Shown: positions 7,849 to 17,286, numbered from the stretch's first letter. The stretch is 64,000 bases of DNA from Ottowia thiooxydans DSM 14619 (GCF_000422885.1 NZ_AUGX01000033.1:1-64000), one strand, 5' to 3'. Notes: generated by a model from the sequence alone, not told the origin. Translations and numbers: made by a program.

Positions 7849-10800
7849 ATGACCGTAGTCCCCAAGTCCTGCCTGACCCTGGCAGCACTGATCAGCTCGC
7901 TGCTCATCGCCACATCCACCGCCCACGCGCAGTGGGAAAACGCAGCCCCATTGCCCGAGGCCCGGGCCCAGCACACTGCCACTGTGCTGGCCAACGGCCA
8001 GGTGCTGGTGGCCGGGGGTAGTGCCCACCTGGCAAATACGCCTACGCATGCCACCACCCTTTTGTACAACCCCGCCACGGGCCAATGGCGCGCAGGCCCT
8101 GATCTGGCGCAAGCGCGCCGCGGCCATACTGCCACGCCACTTCCCAATGGCACCGTGCTGATAGTGGGTGGCATCACGAGCAGCGGCGGGCAGATACCCC
8201 TGGCGCAGTCCGGCGTTATCTTTGACCCGCGCGCTGGCGCCCCGGGCATCGGCGGTTTCACCGAAACCGCCAATACCCCCATGCTGCGGCGCGCGCGCCA
8301 CACGGCCACGGTGCTGCCCAATGGGCAAGTTCTCGTAGTGGGCGGCCAAGGCATCGCGGGCCAGGCGGCACTAGCCAGCACCGAGCTTTACGACCCCGCC
8401 ACCCGCACCTGGGGCAGCGCCCCTTCCTTGCCTGGCAGCAGCTTTGGCAAACGCGATCACACAACCACGCTGCTGCGTGACGGCCGCGTGCTCGTCGTGG
8501 GCGGCGAAAGCAACCACGAAGTCCCCACCCTTGACGCCTACCTGCGCGAGAGCGACGGTAGTTGGACCAGCGTACCGCTACCCGCAGGCCACCACCGCAC
8601 GCTGCACAGCGCCACCTTGTTACCCGATGGCCGCGTATTCGTGGCGGGCGGAGTAGACATCAATGGCGAATCGCTACCTACCAGCCATTTTTTTCACCCC
8701 GCCACCAGCAACTGGACGCCCGGCCCGTTGCTCATCACTGCACGTGGCCGCCACAGCGCCACGTTGTTGCCTGATGGACGCGTGCTGCTGGCCGGAGGCC
8801 GGGGAGCAGGTGGCGCCGCCATAGGCACCGCCGAAGTGCTTTCACCCGATGGCAACGCCATGGCCCCCGCGCCCACCACCTTGGCGCTACAAGCGCGCCA
8901 CAGCCACCACGCACTATTGCTACCCAACGGCCAGGTGCTGATCACAGGCGGCGCCGATTCCACCGGCACCGCGCTGGGGAGCAGCCAGCACTACGCGCCT
9001 CAGCCCCAACCCGCCGTCACCAACGCAGGCGGGCTGGCGGGTGCGTCGTGGCGTCTTTCCACCGTGCTGGCAGATGGTAGCGTGCTCGTCACTGGCGGCA
9101 CACGCCCCGCCCCCGGTGTGGGCCCCATGCCCGCCCAGCGCTACTACCCCACGACCAACACCTGGACCAGTGCGGGCGAGCCCTTCATGAATGGCCGCAT
9201 CGACGGCGCCCAAACCCTGCTGGCCGATGGCCGCGTGCTGCTCACAGGTGGCCAACCAGGCAGCGTCGGAAACGGTGTCTACGAAGCCGACCTGTACAAC
9301 CCCGTCACAGGCACCTGGAGCCGTGCCGCCACCGGCCCTCAGCGTCGCTGGGGGCACACCGCCACGCTGCTGCCCGGTGGCAACGTGTTGGTAGCTGGTG
9401 GCCGCACATCCGGCCGCCTGGCCGACATCTACCGACCCGCCAGCAACGATTGGGTGCCCACAACCGCCTTGTCAGGCTGGCGCAGTCGCCATAGCGCCAC
9501 GCTATTGGCCGATGGCCGTGTGATGGTAGCGGGGGGTAGAGGCGGTGACGGTGTAACCACATTGAGCAGCGTCGAGATATACGACCCCGCCACAGCAACT
9601 TGGCAGCCTGGGCCAGGCCCTCTGGCCGGCCCGCGCAGTGGCCACAGCGCCACGTTGCTGCCAAGTGGCCAAGTACTGATTACAGGCGGCGGGGGCGACA
9701 ACCACCTGTACGACCCCGGCACCGGAACCACGCAAATGCTCACAGGCGGTACTCGCCGGGGCAACGGCTCCAGCCAGCACAGCGCCACGCTGTTGCCCAC
9801 TGGCCAAGTCATGTTGGTAGGTGGGCGGGATACGAACACCTACGCCTACGTCAATATCATCACGCTGTGCAAACCTGCCGCGCTGGTGTGTGCCGACGTG
9901 GGCACAACCCCTAGCGCCATCGAAGACCACACCGCAGCCCTGCTCCCGGATGGCCGTGTGCTGGTAGCAGGTGGCTACAGCGTTGCACCCGCCGCCACCA
10001 GCACCTGGCTTGTCGACCCACGCCCGACCATAGCCGCCAATCGTGTCCGCCCTGCCATCACCGGTGGCCCCGCCACCGTCGAAGCAGGGGCGCCGCTGGC
10101 GCTCACGGGAGCGGCATTCATCGACGAAACCGAGGCCGCCAGCGGCTCCACGGCCCAGGCCACCAGCCAAGTGCCCATTCTGACCGTGCAGCGCATGGAC
10201 GGCGGTTCCGTGCACTGGTTGCTGCCCAGTACCGGTGCCGTGGCCACGGTCAGCACCTTCACATCTGTGCCACTCCCCGCCAGCCTACCTGCAGGGCAGT
10301 ACCAGGCACGTGTTTACACGGGCGGCATGGTATCCACTCCGTACGCATTCAACATCACCAATTTCTTGCCACCTGGCGCCCCCACCGAAGCCAGTGCCCA
10401 GCCCGGCAACAGCCAAGCCACTATCACTTGGCAAGAGCCCACAGGCACCCCGGCGGTGGCCAGCTATACCGTGACCGACAACACACGAGGGCACAGTTGC
10501 ACGGCGGCTGCGCCCGCGAGCACCTGCACCATCCAGGGCCTTACCAACGGCACGCCCTACACCTTTATCGTCATCGCCACATCGGCTGGCGGCGCCACAG
10601 CCACCAGTGCCCCCACAGCTCCCGTCACCCCCAACGGCCCTGTGACCCCGGTACTAGGCGCACCCACGAGCGTGGTGGGCACCGCCGGCAACAGCCGCAT
10701 CGCCCTGCGCTGGCAAGCGCCTGCCCAGCAACCAGGCAGCGTGGCACCCACACACTACACCGTGGTTTCGTCGCCAAGCCAACTCGGCTGCGGCCTGGTG

Positions 10801-11094
10801 CAAGCGCCCGCCACCACATGCACGGTGACTGGGCTGAACAATGGCACGGCCTACACTTTCGTGGTGCGCGCCCACGCCGCAGAGCTAACCCGCGACTCGT
10901 TGCCTTCGGCTCCGGTCACGCCTTTAGCGGCTGGGCCTGGCCCAGATCCGGAGCCGACCGGCCTGGTGCCCGTACCCGCGTTGGGCGCGCCCGCCATCGC
11001 CCTGCTCGGCCTGGGTGCTGCTGCATTGGGCGCTTTGCGTTTGCGGCGCAAAACAAAACAACCGGCCAGTAACGAGTCCACCCCGGTCAACTGA
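7849..11094 (+). CDS. Large secreted kelch-repeat / fibronectin III protein with C-terminal sorting-like tail
   Basis: I place the start at the ATG at 7849, because it gives a standard signal peptide (MTVVPKSCLTLAALISSLLI, cleavage after AHA near residue 26); an ATG 42 bases upstream would put a polar extension before it. No strong ribosome site precedes either. About 14 kelch-like units of pattern RHSATLLPDGRVLLAGG follow (residues about 35-720), enough for two seven-bladed propellers. Then come two fibronectin III domains (about 842-931 and 937-1024). The end has a Pro-rich linker, a PVPALG motif, a hydrophobic helix (APAIALLGLGAAALGAL) and RLRRK, resembling IPTL/PEP-CTERM sorting signals although the motif is divergent. 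Likely surface-attached; substrate unknown. Galactose-oxidase-like proteins share the fold, but no copper site was identified. Confidence 0.8.
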   Translation: MTVVPKSCLTLAALISSLLIATSTAHAQWENAAPLPEARAQHTATVLANGQVLVAGGSAHLANTPTHATTLLYNPATGQWRAGPDLAQARRGHTATPLPNGTVLIVGGITSSGGQIPLAQSGVIFDPRAGAPGIGGFTETANTPMLRRARHTATVLPNGQVLVVGGQGIAGQAALASTELYDPATRTWGSAPSLPGSSFGKRDHTTTLLRDGRVLVVGGESNHEVPTLDAYLRESDGSWTSVPLPAGHHRTLHSATLLPDGRVFVAGGVDINGESLPTSHFFHPATSNWTPGPLLITARGRHSATLLPDGRVLLAGGRGAGGAAIGTAEVLSPDGNAMAPAPTTLALQARHSHHALLLPNGQVLITGGADSTGTALGSSQHYAPQPQPAVTNAGGLAGASWRLSTVLADGSVLVTGGTRPAPGVGPMPAQRYYPTTNTWTSAGEPFMNGRIDGAQTLLADGRVLLTGGQPGSVGNGVYEADLYNPVTGTWSRAATGPQRRWGHTATLLPGGNVLVAGGRTSGRLADIYRPASNDWVPTTALSGWRSRHSATLLADGRVMVAGGRGGDGVTTLSSVEIYDPATATWQPGPGPLAGPRSGHSATLLPSGQVLITGGGGDNHLYDPGTGTTQMLTGGTRRGNGSSQHSATLLPTGQVMLVGGRDTNTYAYVNIITLCKPAALVCADVGTTPSAIEDHTAALLPDGRVLVAGGYSVAPAATSTWLVDPRPTIAANRVRPAITGGPATVEAGAPLALTGAAFIDETEAASGSTAQATSQVPILTVQRMDGGSVHWLLPSTGAVATVSTFTSVPLPASLPAGQYQARVYTGGMVSTPYAFNITNFLPPGAPTEASAQPGNSQATITWQEPTGTPAVASYTVTDNTRGHSCTAAAPASTCTIQGLTNGTPYTFIVIATSAGGATATSAPTAPVTPNGPVTPVLGAPTSVVGTAGNSRIALRWQAPAQQPGSVAPTHYTVVSSPSQLGCGLVQAPATTCTVTGLNNGTAYTFVVRAHAAELTRDSLPSAPVTPLAAGPGPDPEPTGLVPVPALGAPAIALLGLGAAALGALRLRRKTKQPASNESTPVN

Positions 11095-11180
11095 CATGTA
11101 CAGGCACTGGATTGCGAACTACGCTGCCACCTGAAACGGCGCCCGCACCCTCCGCTTCAGGACTTCATCGGAAGATCAGT

Positions 11181-11217
11181 GCGTGTTCACACTAAATGCC
11201 CCCTCGCGGGGTACGCC
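11181..11217. repeat. REP-like hairpin, copy A
   Basis: Begins GCGTGTTCACACTAAAT, followed by a GCCCC/GGGG hairpin and closing ACGCCC. The same 17-base start, with one difference, opens a longer nested hairpin at 24156. It lies between the convergent ends of the kelch gene and lysR. The rest of the 155-base spacer shows nothing else. Confidence 0.45.
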
Positions 11218-11249
11218 CAACCCGGTTGAGGTTCGCGCATTGAGTGGGA

Positions 11250-12209
11250 TCACGCTCTGGATGATCGTTTCCGGGCGACTTGCGCAGGCGAGTGGGCACC
11301 AAGCACAGAGCCCATGTGATCAAGGAAAGCTCTACAGGCCGCGGGAAGAGTTCGGCCTGCCATAGTCTGCACTTCGAAATGGCGCTCGTTCATCTCACGG
11401 TCACGCAGCGCGATAGCCGCCACGTCCTTGCTTTCAAGCAGCCCTTTCAGCGCTTCCATGCCGCAGAAGGTCACGCCGCCACCTGATGCTGCGAATCTGA
11501 CTAGTGGACCAAGATGATCACAGGCAAATACAGGTTCGCAGTGCAAGCCCTGACGGCTGAAGCTGATGTCCAGCAATTGCCTGAGCGTCGTGAAATGAGG
11601 AGGTAGCGCTACCGGATACGCGACGACCTGAGCCAATGACAGCTCTCGCTTCTTGGCAAGGGGGTGTTCCATTCCAACGACGGCCAAGATAGGAGAGGGG
11701 TGACGAAATTCGACGTTGATACCGCGTTCAGATGACAGGCCGAGTGAAATGCCGATGTCTACCTCGCCCTCTCGCACCATCTGAACAATTTTTGCCTGTG
11801 TACTCACCTTCAACGAAAAGCTGATCCCGCTGTAGTTACGGCGAAATTCAGCCGCCAGAGGCGGAATGAATTCATTCGCAAAACCTTCGGTGCTCGCGAT
11901 TCGCACGGTGCCCATCCTCAAGCCTCGCAAGCCCTTGATGTCGTCCGCCACGCGTTCGATTTCTTGCCAGGCGCGCTTGGCATGCACCGCCAGCAGCTCG
12001 CCGGCAGCGTTGGGGACCATGCCACGCGCACGCCGCTCGAAGAGCAGCGTATCGAGCTCACTCTCCAGCCGTGCGATATGCCGGCTGACGGCTGAAGGCG
12101 CGACCCCAAGGCGGTTCGCCGCTTCGGAAACCGAGCCATGGCGAACCACCGCCAGGAAGTGTCGTAGCGCAGATTCCTGGAGAACGCGGTTGTTCAATGT
12201 CTTGGGCAT
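11250..12209 (-). CDS. LysR-type transcriptional regulator
   Basis: 319 residues with the N-terminal winged helix at about 12-70 (ALRHFLAVVRHGSVSEAANR, GVAPSAVSRHIARLESELDT) and a type 2 periplasmic-binding-like effector domain from about 95. It diverges from the Bug-amidase-aminotransferase-BKACE operon starting at 12372, so it is the obvious candidate to control that operon. A T-N11-A palindrome lies 22 bases before its own start. The effector is presumably the pathway substrate or an intermediate. Confidence 0.9.
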   Translation of the reverse strand: MPKTLNNRVLQESALRHFLAVVRHGSVSEAANRLGVAPSAVSRHIARLESELDTLLFERRARGMVPNAAGELLAVHAKRAWQEIERVADDIKGLRGLRMGTVRIASTEGFANEFIPPLAAEFRRNYSGISFSLKVSTQAKIVQMVREGEVDIGISLGLSSERGINVEFRHPSPILAVVGMEHPLAKKRELSLAQVVAYPVALPPHFTTLRQLLDISFSRQGLHCEPVFACDHLGPLVRFAASGGGVTFCGMEALKGLLESKDVAAIALRDREMNERHFEVQTMAGRTLPAACRAFLDHMGSVLGAHSPAQVARKRSSRA

Positions 12210-12230
12210 AGAGGACTTTCATCGAGAGCT

Positions 12231-12245
12231 TTGCGAAATTCGCAA
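12231..12245. promoter_or_regulatory. Candidate LysR box
   Basis: TTGCGAAATTCGCAA is a perfect 15-base odd palindrome and contains the T-N11-A core expected for LysR-type regulators. It lies in the lysR-Bug divergent region, 22 bases before the lysR ATG and about 127 before the Bug gene. An AT-rich stretch follows (12249-12270). Confidence 0.55.
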
Positions 12246-12371
12246 CGATAAATTCTAAATATTGATATTGCTGGGGGTAGTAACGTTCCCTACATTTCGC
12301 ATAGCGGGCTGGATTTTTCTGAAAAAACGGCACCGTCAGCCCTTTAACCGTAACCCACGCCCAAGAACTCC

Positions 12372-13355
12372 ATGAGACTGACACTGCACTCCATAGCCGG
12401 CCTTTGCGTCACCACTCTTGGTCTCGGCTTACTTGCTGCGCCTGCAGTGGCGCAAGACAATTTTCCGAATCGACCAATTACGCTGGTAGTGCCCTACCCG
12501 GCTGGCGGTGGCGGAGATGCGCAAGGGCGCATCCTGGCGCTGAAGCTTGGCGAGAAACTCGGCCAGAACGTCGTGGTGGACAACCGCCCTGGTGCCGGTA
12601 CGGCCATTGGTGCAAGCTTTGTGTCCAAATCGCGCCCTGATGGCTACACGTTGATCTGGACCAGTGCTTCCACCTTTACGTTCAATCCCGCCATCAGCAC
12701 CAACCTCTCGTACGACCCCGTTAAAGGCTTTGAGCCTATCGGCATGGGAAGCAACGTGGCCATGGTGCTGCTGGCCAATGCAAACACGCCTGTTAATGAT
12801 GTGAAAGGCTTGGTCGCGGAACTCAAAGCCAACCCGACGAAATACTCCTACGCTTCGTTTGGCAACGGAACCGCCGCCCATTTCGCGGCTGAAATGATGC
12901 TCGGAACGATGGGTGCCAAGATGCTTCACGTTCCTTACAAAGGCAGTGCGCCCGCCATGACCGATTTGATCGGCGGTCAGGTCAGCTTCTCTATGGATAC
13001 GGTCACTGCAGCCTTGCCACAACTCAAAGGAGGCAAGGTCAAAGCCATCGCTGTCACCTCTGCCAAGCGCTCGCAACAATTACCTGATGTTCCCACCTTC
13101 ACAGAAAGCGGCTATCCGTTGGATGTGACTTCTTGGGGCATGTTGGCCGCACCTCCAGGCTTGCCACCTGCAGTACGTGCCAAGCTGGAGAAGGCACTGG
13201 CTGAGACCATTGCAGATCCTCAAGTGCGCCAGGGTTTCGCAACGCAAGGCGTGGAGGCTCTTTTCGTAAGCGGCGCAAAGGCAGCTGCACAGATCGAACG
13301 TGAACTACCCGCCATGCGCGCGATGGCCGCACGTGCAGGCATTCAGGGCAATTAA
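12372..13355 (+). CDS. Bug/TctC-type periplasmic solute-binding protein
   Basis: A 327-residue tripartite-tricarboxylate-transporter-type binding protein. It has a signal peptide (LCVTTLGLGLLAAPAVAQ, cleavage near 27) and the Bug signature RPITLVVPYPAGGGGDAQGR near 32-51. VDNRPGAGTAIGASFVSKS and HVPYKGSAPAMTDLIGGQV are further family landmarks. No TctA or TctB membrane genes are in the window, as is usual for the many orphan Bug proteins of Burkholderiales. As first gene of an operon with an amidase, an aminotransferase and a BKACE enzyme, it probably captures the substrate of that pathway or senses it. The ligand cannot be read from the sequence. Confidence 0.9.
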   Translation: MRLTLHSIAGLCVTTLGLGLLAAPAVAQDNFPNRPITLVVPYPAGGGGDAQGRILALKLGEKLGQNVVVDNRPGAGTAIGASFVSKSRPDGYTLIWTSASTFTFNPAISTNLSYDPVKGFEPIGMGSNVAMVLLANANTPVNDVKGLVAELKANPTKYSYASFGNGTAAHFAAEMMLGTMGAKMLHVPYKGSAPAMTDLIGGQVSFSMDTVTAALPQLKGGKVKAIAVTSAKRSQQLPDVPTFTESGYPLDVTSWGMLAAPPGLPPAVRAKLEKALAETIADPQVRQGFATQGVEALFVSGAKAAAQIERELPAMRAMAARAGIQGN

Positions 13356-13377
13356 TACCTACCAGCACGAAGCCATC

Positions 13378-14922
13378 GTGAGCAATTTTTCAAGCCCTAC
13401 GCAGCTCGTAGAACACTCTGCCGCCGAGTTGCGGCAGATGATCGCGGACAAGTCTATCTCTCCTGTCGAGCTGTTGGACGCGTGCATAGAGCGGATTGAG
13501 GCCATCAATCCGCTCGTTAACGCCATCACCGCCACCTGTTTTGACAGGGCACGCGCTGAGGCACGTGCCGCTGAGCAAGCAGTACTGAAAGGCGGGCCCC
13601 TAGGCTTGCTGCACGGCTTGCCGGTAGGGGTGAAGGATCTGGAACCCACCGCCGGCCTGCTGACAACCTACGGATCACCTCTGTTTCGCGGCCACGTGCC
13701 GGCGCAGGACATCGAACTGGTCGCACGCCTGCGCCGCGCGGGCGGCATTGTGGCCGGAAAGACCAATGTGCCGGAAATGGGTGCAGGTGCCAACACGTTC
13801 AATCCAGTATGGGGCGCCACTGGCAACCCCTTCAACCCCAACCTGAACGCCGGGGGATCTTCCGGCGGTTCCGCCGCAGCGCTAGCCTGTGACATGCTGC
13901 CCGTGTGCACGGGCTCTGATACCGGAGGCTCTCTCAGAATTCCCGCTGCCCATTGCGGTGTGGTGGGCCTGCGCCCGTCCCCTGGTGTGGTTCCCAGTTC
14001 ACGCCGGCTACTGGGCTGGTCTGCCCTTTCCGTGGTGGGCCCCATGGGGCGAACAGTCGACGAAGCCTGCCTGCAACTGGCGGCCACTGCGGGTGTGCAT
14101 GCGGGGGATCCGCTCAGCTATCCGCTGGACCCGATGGCCTTCCTGCAACTCCCCGCCGCTGAGCTTGGCAAGCTGCGAGTGGCATACACCACAGATTTCG
14201 GCGTCTGCGACGTAGATACAGATATCCGCGTGGCCTTCGCTGAAAAAATCTCCGCTATGCGGCATCTCTTCGCGCGATGCGATGAGGTTCGTGTAGAACT
14301 AGGTGACGTGCACCGTTGCTTCGACGTGCTCCGCACCGAGGCTTTCGTGGCCGGTATGAAAGAAGCTTACGAGAAAGACCCGAACAGCCTTGGCCCCAAT
14401 CCACGCGCCAACTATGAAATGAGTGCCAGTATGGGCCTCGTGGACAGCGTCTGGGCACAGACCGAACAGACCCGTATCTTGCAGCGCTTTCAAGCTGTCT
14501 ACAAAGACTACGACCTGTTGCTGACACCCACCACACCGGTTTCGCCCTTCCCCTGGACCATGCCGCATGCGCGGGTAGTGCAAGAGCGCGAACAAGCCAA
14601 CTACTACCGCTGGCTGGCACTGACCTACGTGACCACGCTTACCACCCACCCATCAATCTCCCTGCCCTGCGGCACAGACGCCAAGGGCATGCCCTTCGGC
14701 CTGCAGGTCGTAGGCCGCTTCCGTGGCGACCTCACCCTGTTGTCAGCCGCACGGGCGATGGAAGAGGCCTTTGCCACCCATGCAGTTTTGCGCCGCCCTC
14801 GCCCTGATCTCGCGCGATTGAAGCCAGCGGTGCCGCCTCATGACTCCATCGTGACGGCACCACCGCCTGGCAATTGGCATGAGTTCGGCTCAGCTGGTGA
14901 CGAAGCCATATCCGCTGTTTAA
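13378..14922 (+). CDS. Amidase signature family hydrolase
   Basis: 514 residues from a GTG start 22 bases after the Bug gene; an upstream ATG would overlap that gene and adds residues without family similarity. The Ser-cisSer-Lys triad of the amidase signature family is present as K86 (GVKDLEP), S161 (NAGGSSGGSAA) and S185 (DTGGSLRIPA). It should hydrolyse a C-N amide bond in the cytoplasm. The family covers many substrates and also includes GatA, but the operon (no gatB/gatC) speaks for a catabolic role. Combined with the next two genes it may release an amino acid that is then transaminated and cleaved. Confidence 0.88.
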   Translation: MSNFSSPTQLVEHSAAELRQMIADKSISPVELLDACIERIEAINPLVNAITATCFDRARAEARAAEQAVLKGGPLGLLHGLPVGVKDLEPTAGLLTTYGSPLFRGHVPAQDIELVARLRRAGGIVAGKTNVPEMGAGANTFNPVWGATGNPFNPNLNAGGSSGGSAAALACDMLPVCTGSDTGGSLRIPAAHCGVVGLRPSPGVVPSSRRLLGWSALSVVGPMGRTVDEACLQLAATAGVHAGDPLSYPLDPMAFLQLPAAELGKLRVAYTTDFGVCDVDTDIRVAFAEKISAMRHLFARCDEVRVELGDVHRCFDVLRTEAFVAGMKEAYEKDPNSLGPNPRANYEMSASMGLVDSVWAQTEQTRILQRFQAVYKDYDLLLTPTTPVSPFPWTMPHARVVQEREQANYYRWLALTYVTTLTTHPSISLPCGTDAKGMPFGLQVVGRFRGDLTLLSAARAMEEAFATHAVLRRPRPDLARLKPAVPPHDSIVTAPPPGNWHEFGSAGDEAISAV

Positions 14923-14975
14923 CCCTCGCCGGTCGTCCCCGGTGTTCTCAACGTTTTTCCAAAGCTTCCCGCGCC

Positions 14976-16286
14976 ATGGCCATTACCACCGAAGACTCCA
15001 CTCTTGATGCACGCTTGACTCAACTGCAAGCCGAGTTCACCGCCAGCAACCCTGCCAGCGAGCGCCAGTTTTCTGCCCAAGCGCAGTTCATGCCGGGTGC
15101 GAACAGCAGATCGGTTCTGTTCTATGCACCCTTTCCGCTCACAATCGCACGTGGTGAAGGCGCCGCCCTGTGGGACGTTGACGGCCACCGATATGACGAT
15201 TTCCTGGCTGAGTACACGGCAGGGGTCTATGGGCATTCAGCGCCTGAAATCCGCGATGCTGTTCTCACAGCCATGGAAGGCGGCATCAACCTGACGGGTC
15301 ACAACCTGCTTGAAGGCCAACTGGCCAAACTCATCTGCGAGCGTTTCCCCCAGGTTCAGCAACTGCGCTTCACCAACTCAGGCACTGAAGCAAACCTGAT
15401 GGCCATCAACGCGGCGGTGCACTTCACCAAACGCCCAAAGATTGTGGTCTTCTCCGGTGGGTACCACGGCGGCGTGCTGACATTTGGCGCCAAGCCCTCC
15501 CCCATCACCGTTCCGTACGATTTCATCGTGCTGCCATACAACGATGTGGCGGCGGCAGAAGCGGCCTTTGCAGAACAAGGCCCACAGATCGCCGCCGTGC
15601 TGGTGGAACCCATGCTGGGGGCTGGTGGCTGCATTCCAGCGCAGGCGGAATTCCTGCATGCGCTGCGCCGCCTGACCACCCAAGCTGGCGCGCTGATGAT
15701 GATGGACGAAGTCATGACTTCTCGCCTGGCGCCACACGGATTGGCCGCTCAGCACGGCATCACGCCAGACATGACAACCTTGGGCAAATACATTGGTGGC
15801 GGAATGTCGTTCGGTGCCTTCGGCGGGCGCGCCGACATCATGGCGATTTTTGACCCACGCACCGGCTCCCTGGCTCATTCGGGCACCTTCAACAACAACG
15901 TCGTCACGATGGCTGCAGGCTTGGCGGGCTTGACCAAGCTCTACCCTCCATCCGCAGCAGGTGAGCTGGCTGCGCGCGGCCAAGCATTGCGCGAGCGGCT
16001 CAATGCCCATTGCGCCCAAGCTGGCGTAGCGCTGCAGTTCACCGGCGTGGGTTCGGTCATGAACTCGCACTTCACCGCCCAAGCTATCGCACGCCCGGAA
16101 GACGCCACAGGCTTCGATCCCCGGCTCCGCCAGCTGCTCTTCTTTCATCTGTTGGCGCACGGTATCTATACGGCACCACGCGGACTGGTGGTGCTCTCGT
16201 TGCCGGTCACCGGTGAGGCCATCAGCCGCTTCGAAGCGGCTGTGCATAGCTTTCTGACGACCTACGCAGATCTCTTGCCACGCTGA
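14976..16286 (+). CDS. Class III aminotransferase (glutamate-1-semialdehyde aminomutase-like)
   Basis: 436-residue PLP enzyme of fold type I, class III. Cofactor landmarks are SGTEANLMAINAA (phosphate-binding), FSGGYHGG (ring-stacking region), MMDEVMTSR (Asp binding the pyridine nitrogen) and TTLGKYIGGG, whose Lys forms the Schiff base. Similarity to HemL is obvious, but the operon with an amidase and a BKACE enzyme points to a catabolic transaminase, for example for a beta- or omega-amino acid. It is separated from the amidase by 53 bases and from the BKACE gene by 61 and reads in the same direction, so one transcript is likely. Confidence 0.87.
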   Translation: MAITTEDSTLDARLTQLQAEFTASNPASERQFSAQAQFMPGANSRSVLFYAPFPLTIARGEGAALWDVDGHRYDDFLAEYTAGVYGHSAPEIRDAVLTAMEGGINLTGHNLLEGQLAKLICERFPQVQQLRFTNSGTEANLMAINAAVHFTKRPKIVVFSGGYHGGVLTFGAKPSPITVPYDFIVLPYNDVAAAEAAFAEQGPQIAAVLVEPMLGAGGCIPAQAEFLHALRRLTTQAGALMMMDEVMTSRLAPHGLAAQHGITPDMTTLGKYIGGGMSFGAFGGRADIMAIFDPRTGSLAHSGTFNNNVVTMAAGLAGLTKLYPPSAAGELAARGQALRERLNAHCAQAGVALQFTGVGSVMNSHFTAQAIARPEDATGFDPRLRQLLFFHLLAHGIYTAPRGLVVLSLPVTGEAISRFEAAVHSFLTTYADLLPR

Positions 16287-16347
16287 ATCGCCGCATTTCC
16301 GCGCCCAGGCAAAGCCGCCCTTTCATCGCCAATTTTCACCAGCTGTC

Positions 16348-17286
16348 ATGAGCAAACGCAAGGTCATCATCACCATCGCACCTACAGGGGGCATGGCCCA
16401 CAAATCACAGAATCCTCATCTGCCCACACAGCCAGCGGAGATCGCAGACGATGTAGTTCGCTGCTGGAATGCAGGCGCCAGTGTGGTGGCCCTGCATGCC
16501 CGCCGCCCTGACGATGGTGCCACCTGCAACCCGGCCATCTACCGAGATATGAACGCTCGCATCCGCGCCGCTGGTTGCGATATCGTGCTGAACAACTCCA
16601 CTGGCGGTGGCGTGCACGGAGACATGATTCGCGAGCTGCCCGGTGGCCGCTGGGAGATCGCCTGGGAAGAGCGCATCAAGGGAATGGATGCCGGTGCCGA
16701 GATGTGCACCCTGGACGCCACCACGCTCAATCTCAGCTTCGACGGAAGGGAGATACTCATGGATACACCGCTATCCAAAGGACGAGAGCTGGCGGCAGGC
16801 ATGAAGGCTCGCGGCATCAAGCCTGAGTGGGAGGTGTTTGCGCACACCCACATCATTCAGGACGTGACCACGCTGATTGAAGAAGGCCACGACGATACCC
16901 CTCACTTCATCAACCTGGTGATGAACGTGCACAGGAATTTCCAGAACGCAATGCCTTTCTCGCCGCGCTATCTGCAGCAGATGGTAGACGTGCTGCCCAA
17001 AAATAGTATCTTCTGCGTCAGTGGTATCGGAACCTCACAGCTGGAGGCCAACGTGGCCGCGCTTTTATTGGGCGGCCATGCACGCGTTGGACTGGAGGAC
17101 AACCTCTACTACCGTCAAGGCGAACTCGCAACCAACGTGCAGCTCACCGAGCGCATAGTGCGCGTGATCCGCGAGCTTGACATGGAGCCTGCCACGCCAC
17201 AAGAAGCACGTCAGATCATGGGCTTGCCCCGCGTAGGTGGGCCATTGCCTCAGTTCGCGCCCGGCGCCATGGCACAACCTGCATAA
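16348..17286 (+). CDS. BKACE family protein (3-keto-5-aminohexanoate cleavage enzyme-like)
   Basis: 312-residue TIM-barrel protein of the DUF849/BKACE family. Members condense a beta-keto acid with acetyl-CoA and release acetoacetate plus a new CoA ester, using a divalent metal. Seen here are ITIAPTGGMAHKSQNPHLP at the start, the metal-site region ASVVALHARRPDDGAT, VLNNSTGGG, and the terminal FCVSGIGTSQLEANVAALLL/GHARVGLEDNLYYRQGELAT typical of the family. It ends the operon that starts at 12372. A beta-keto acid from the preceding aminotransferase would be a sensible substrate; its identity is unknown. Confidence 0.9.
   Translation: MSKRKVIITIAPTGGMAHKSQNPHLPTQPAEIADDVVRCWNAGASVVALHARRPDDGATCNPAIYRDMNARIRAAGCDIVLNNSTGGGVHGDMIRELPGGRWEIAWEERIKGMDAGAEMCTLDATTLNLSFDGREILMDTPLSKGRELAAGMKARGIKPEWEVFAHTHIIQDVTTLIEEGHDDTPHFINLVMNVHRNFQNAMPFSPRYLQQMVDVLPKNSIFCVSGIGTSQLEANVAALLLGGHARVGLEDNLYYRQGELATNVQLTERIVRVIRELDMEPATPQEARQIMGLPRVGGPLPQFAPGAMAQPA

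Noticed and set aside
7960-10000. Regular short repeats that could suggest a tandem-repeat array or CRISPR
   Set aside because: They are the coding units of the kelch repeats, degenerate at DNA level and of unequal spacing, with no spacer-like sequences.
13378-14922. Assignment as gatA of the amidotransferase complex
   Set aside because: No gatB or gatC nearby, and glnS is present; the catabolic operon context explains it better.
14976-16286. Assignment as hemL (glutamate-1-semialdehyde aminomutase of heme synthesis)
   Set aside because: Similar fold, but the operon with amidase and BKACE genes under LysR points to catabolism.
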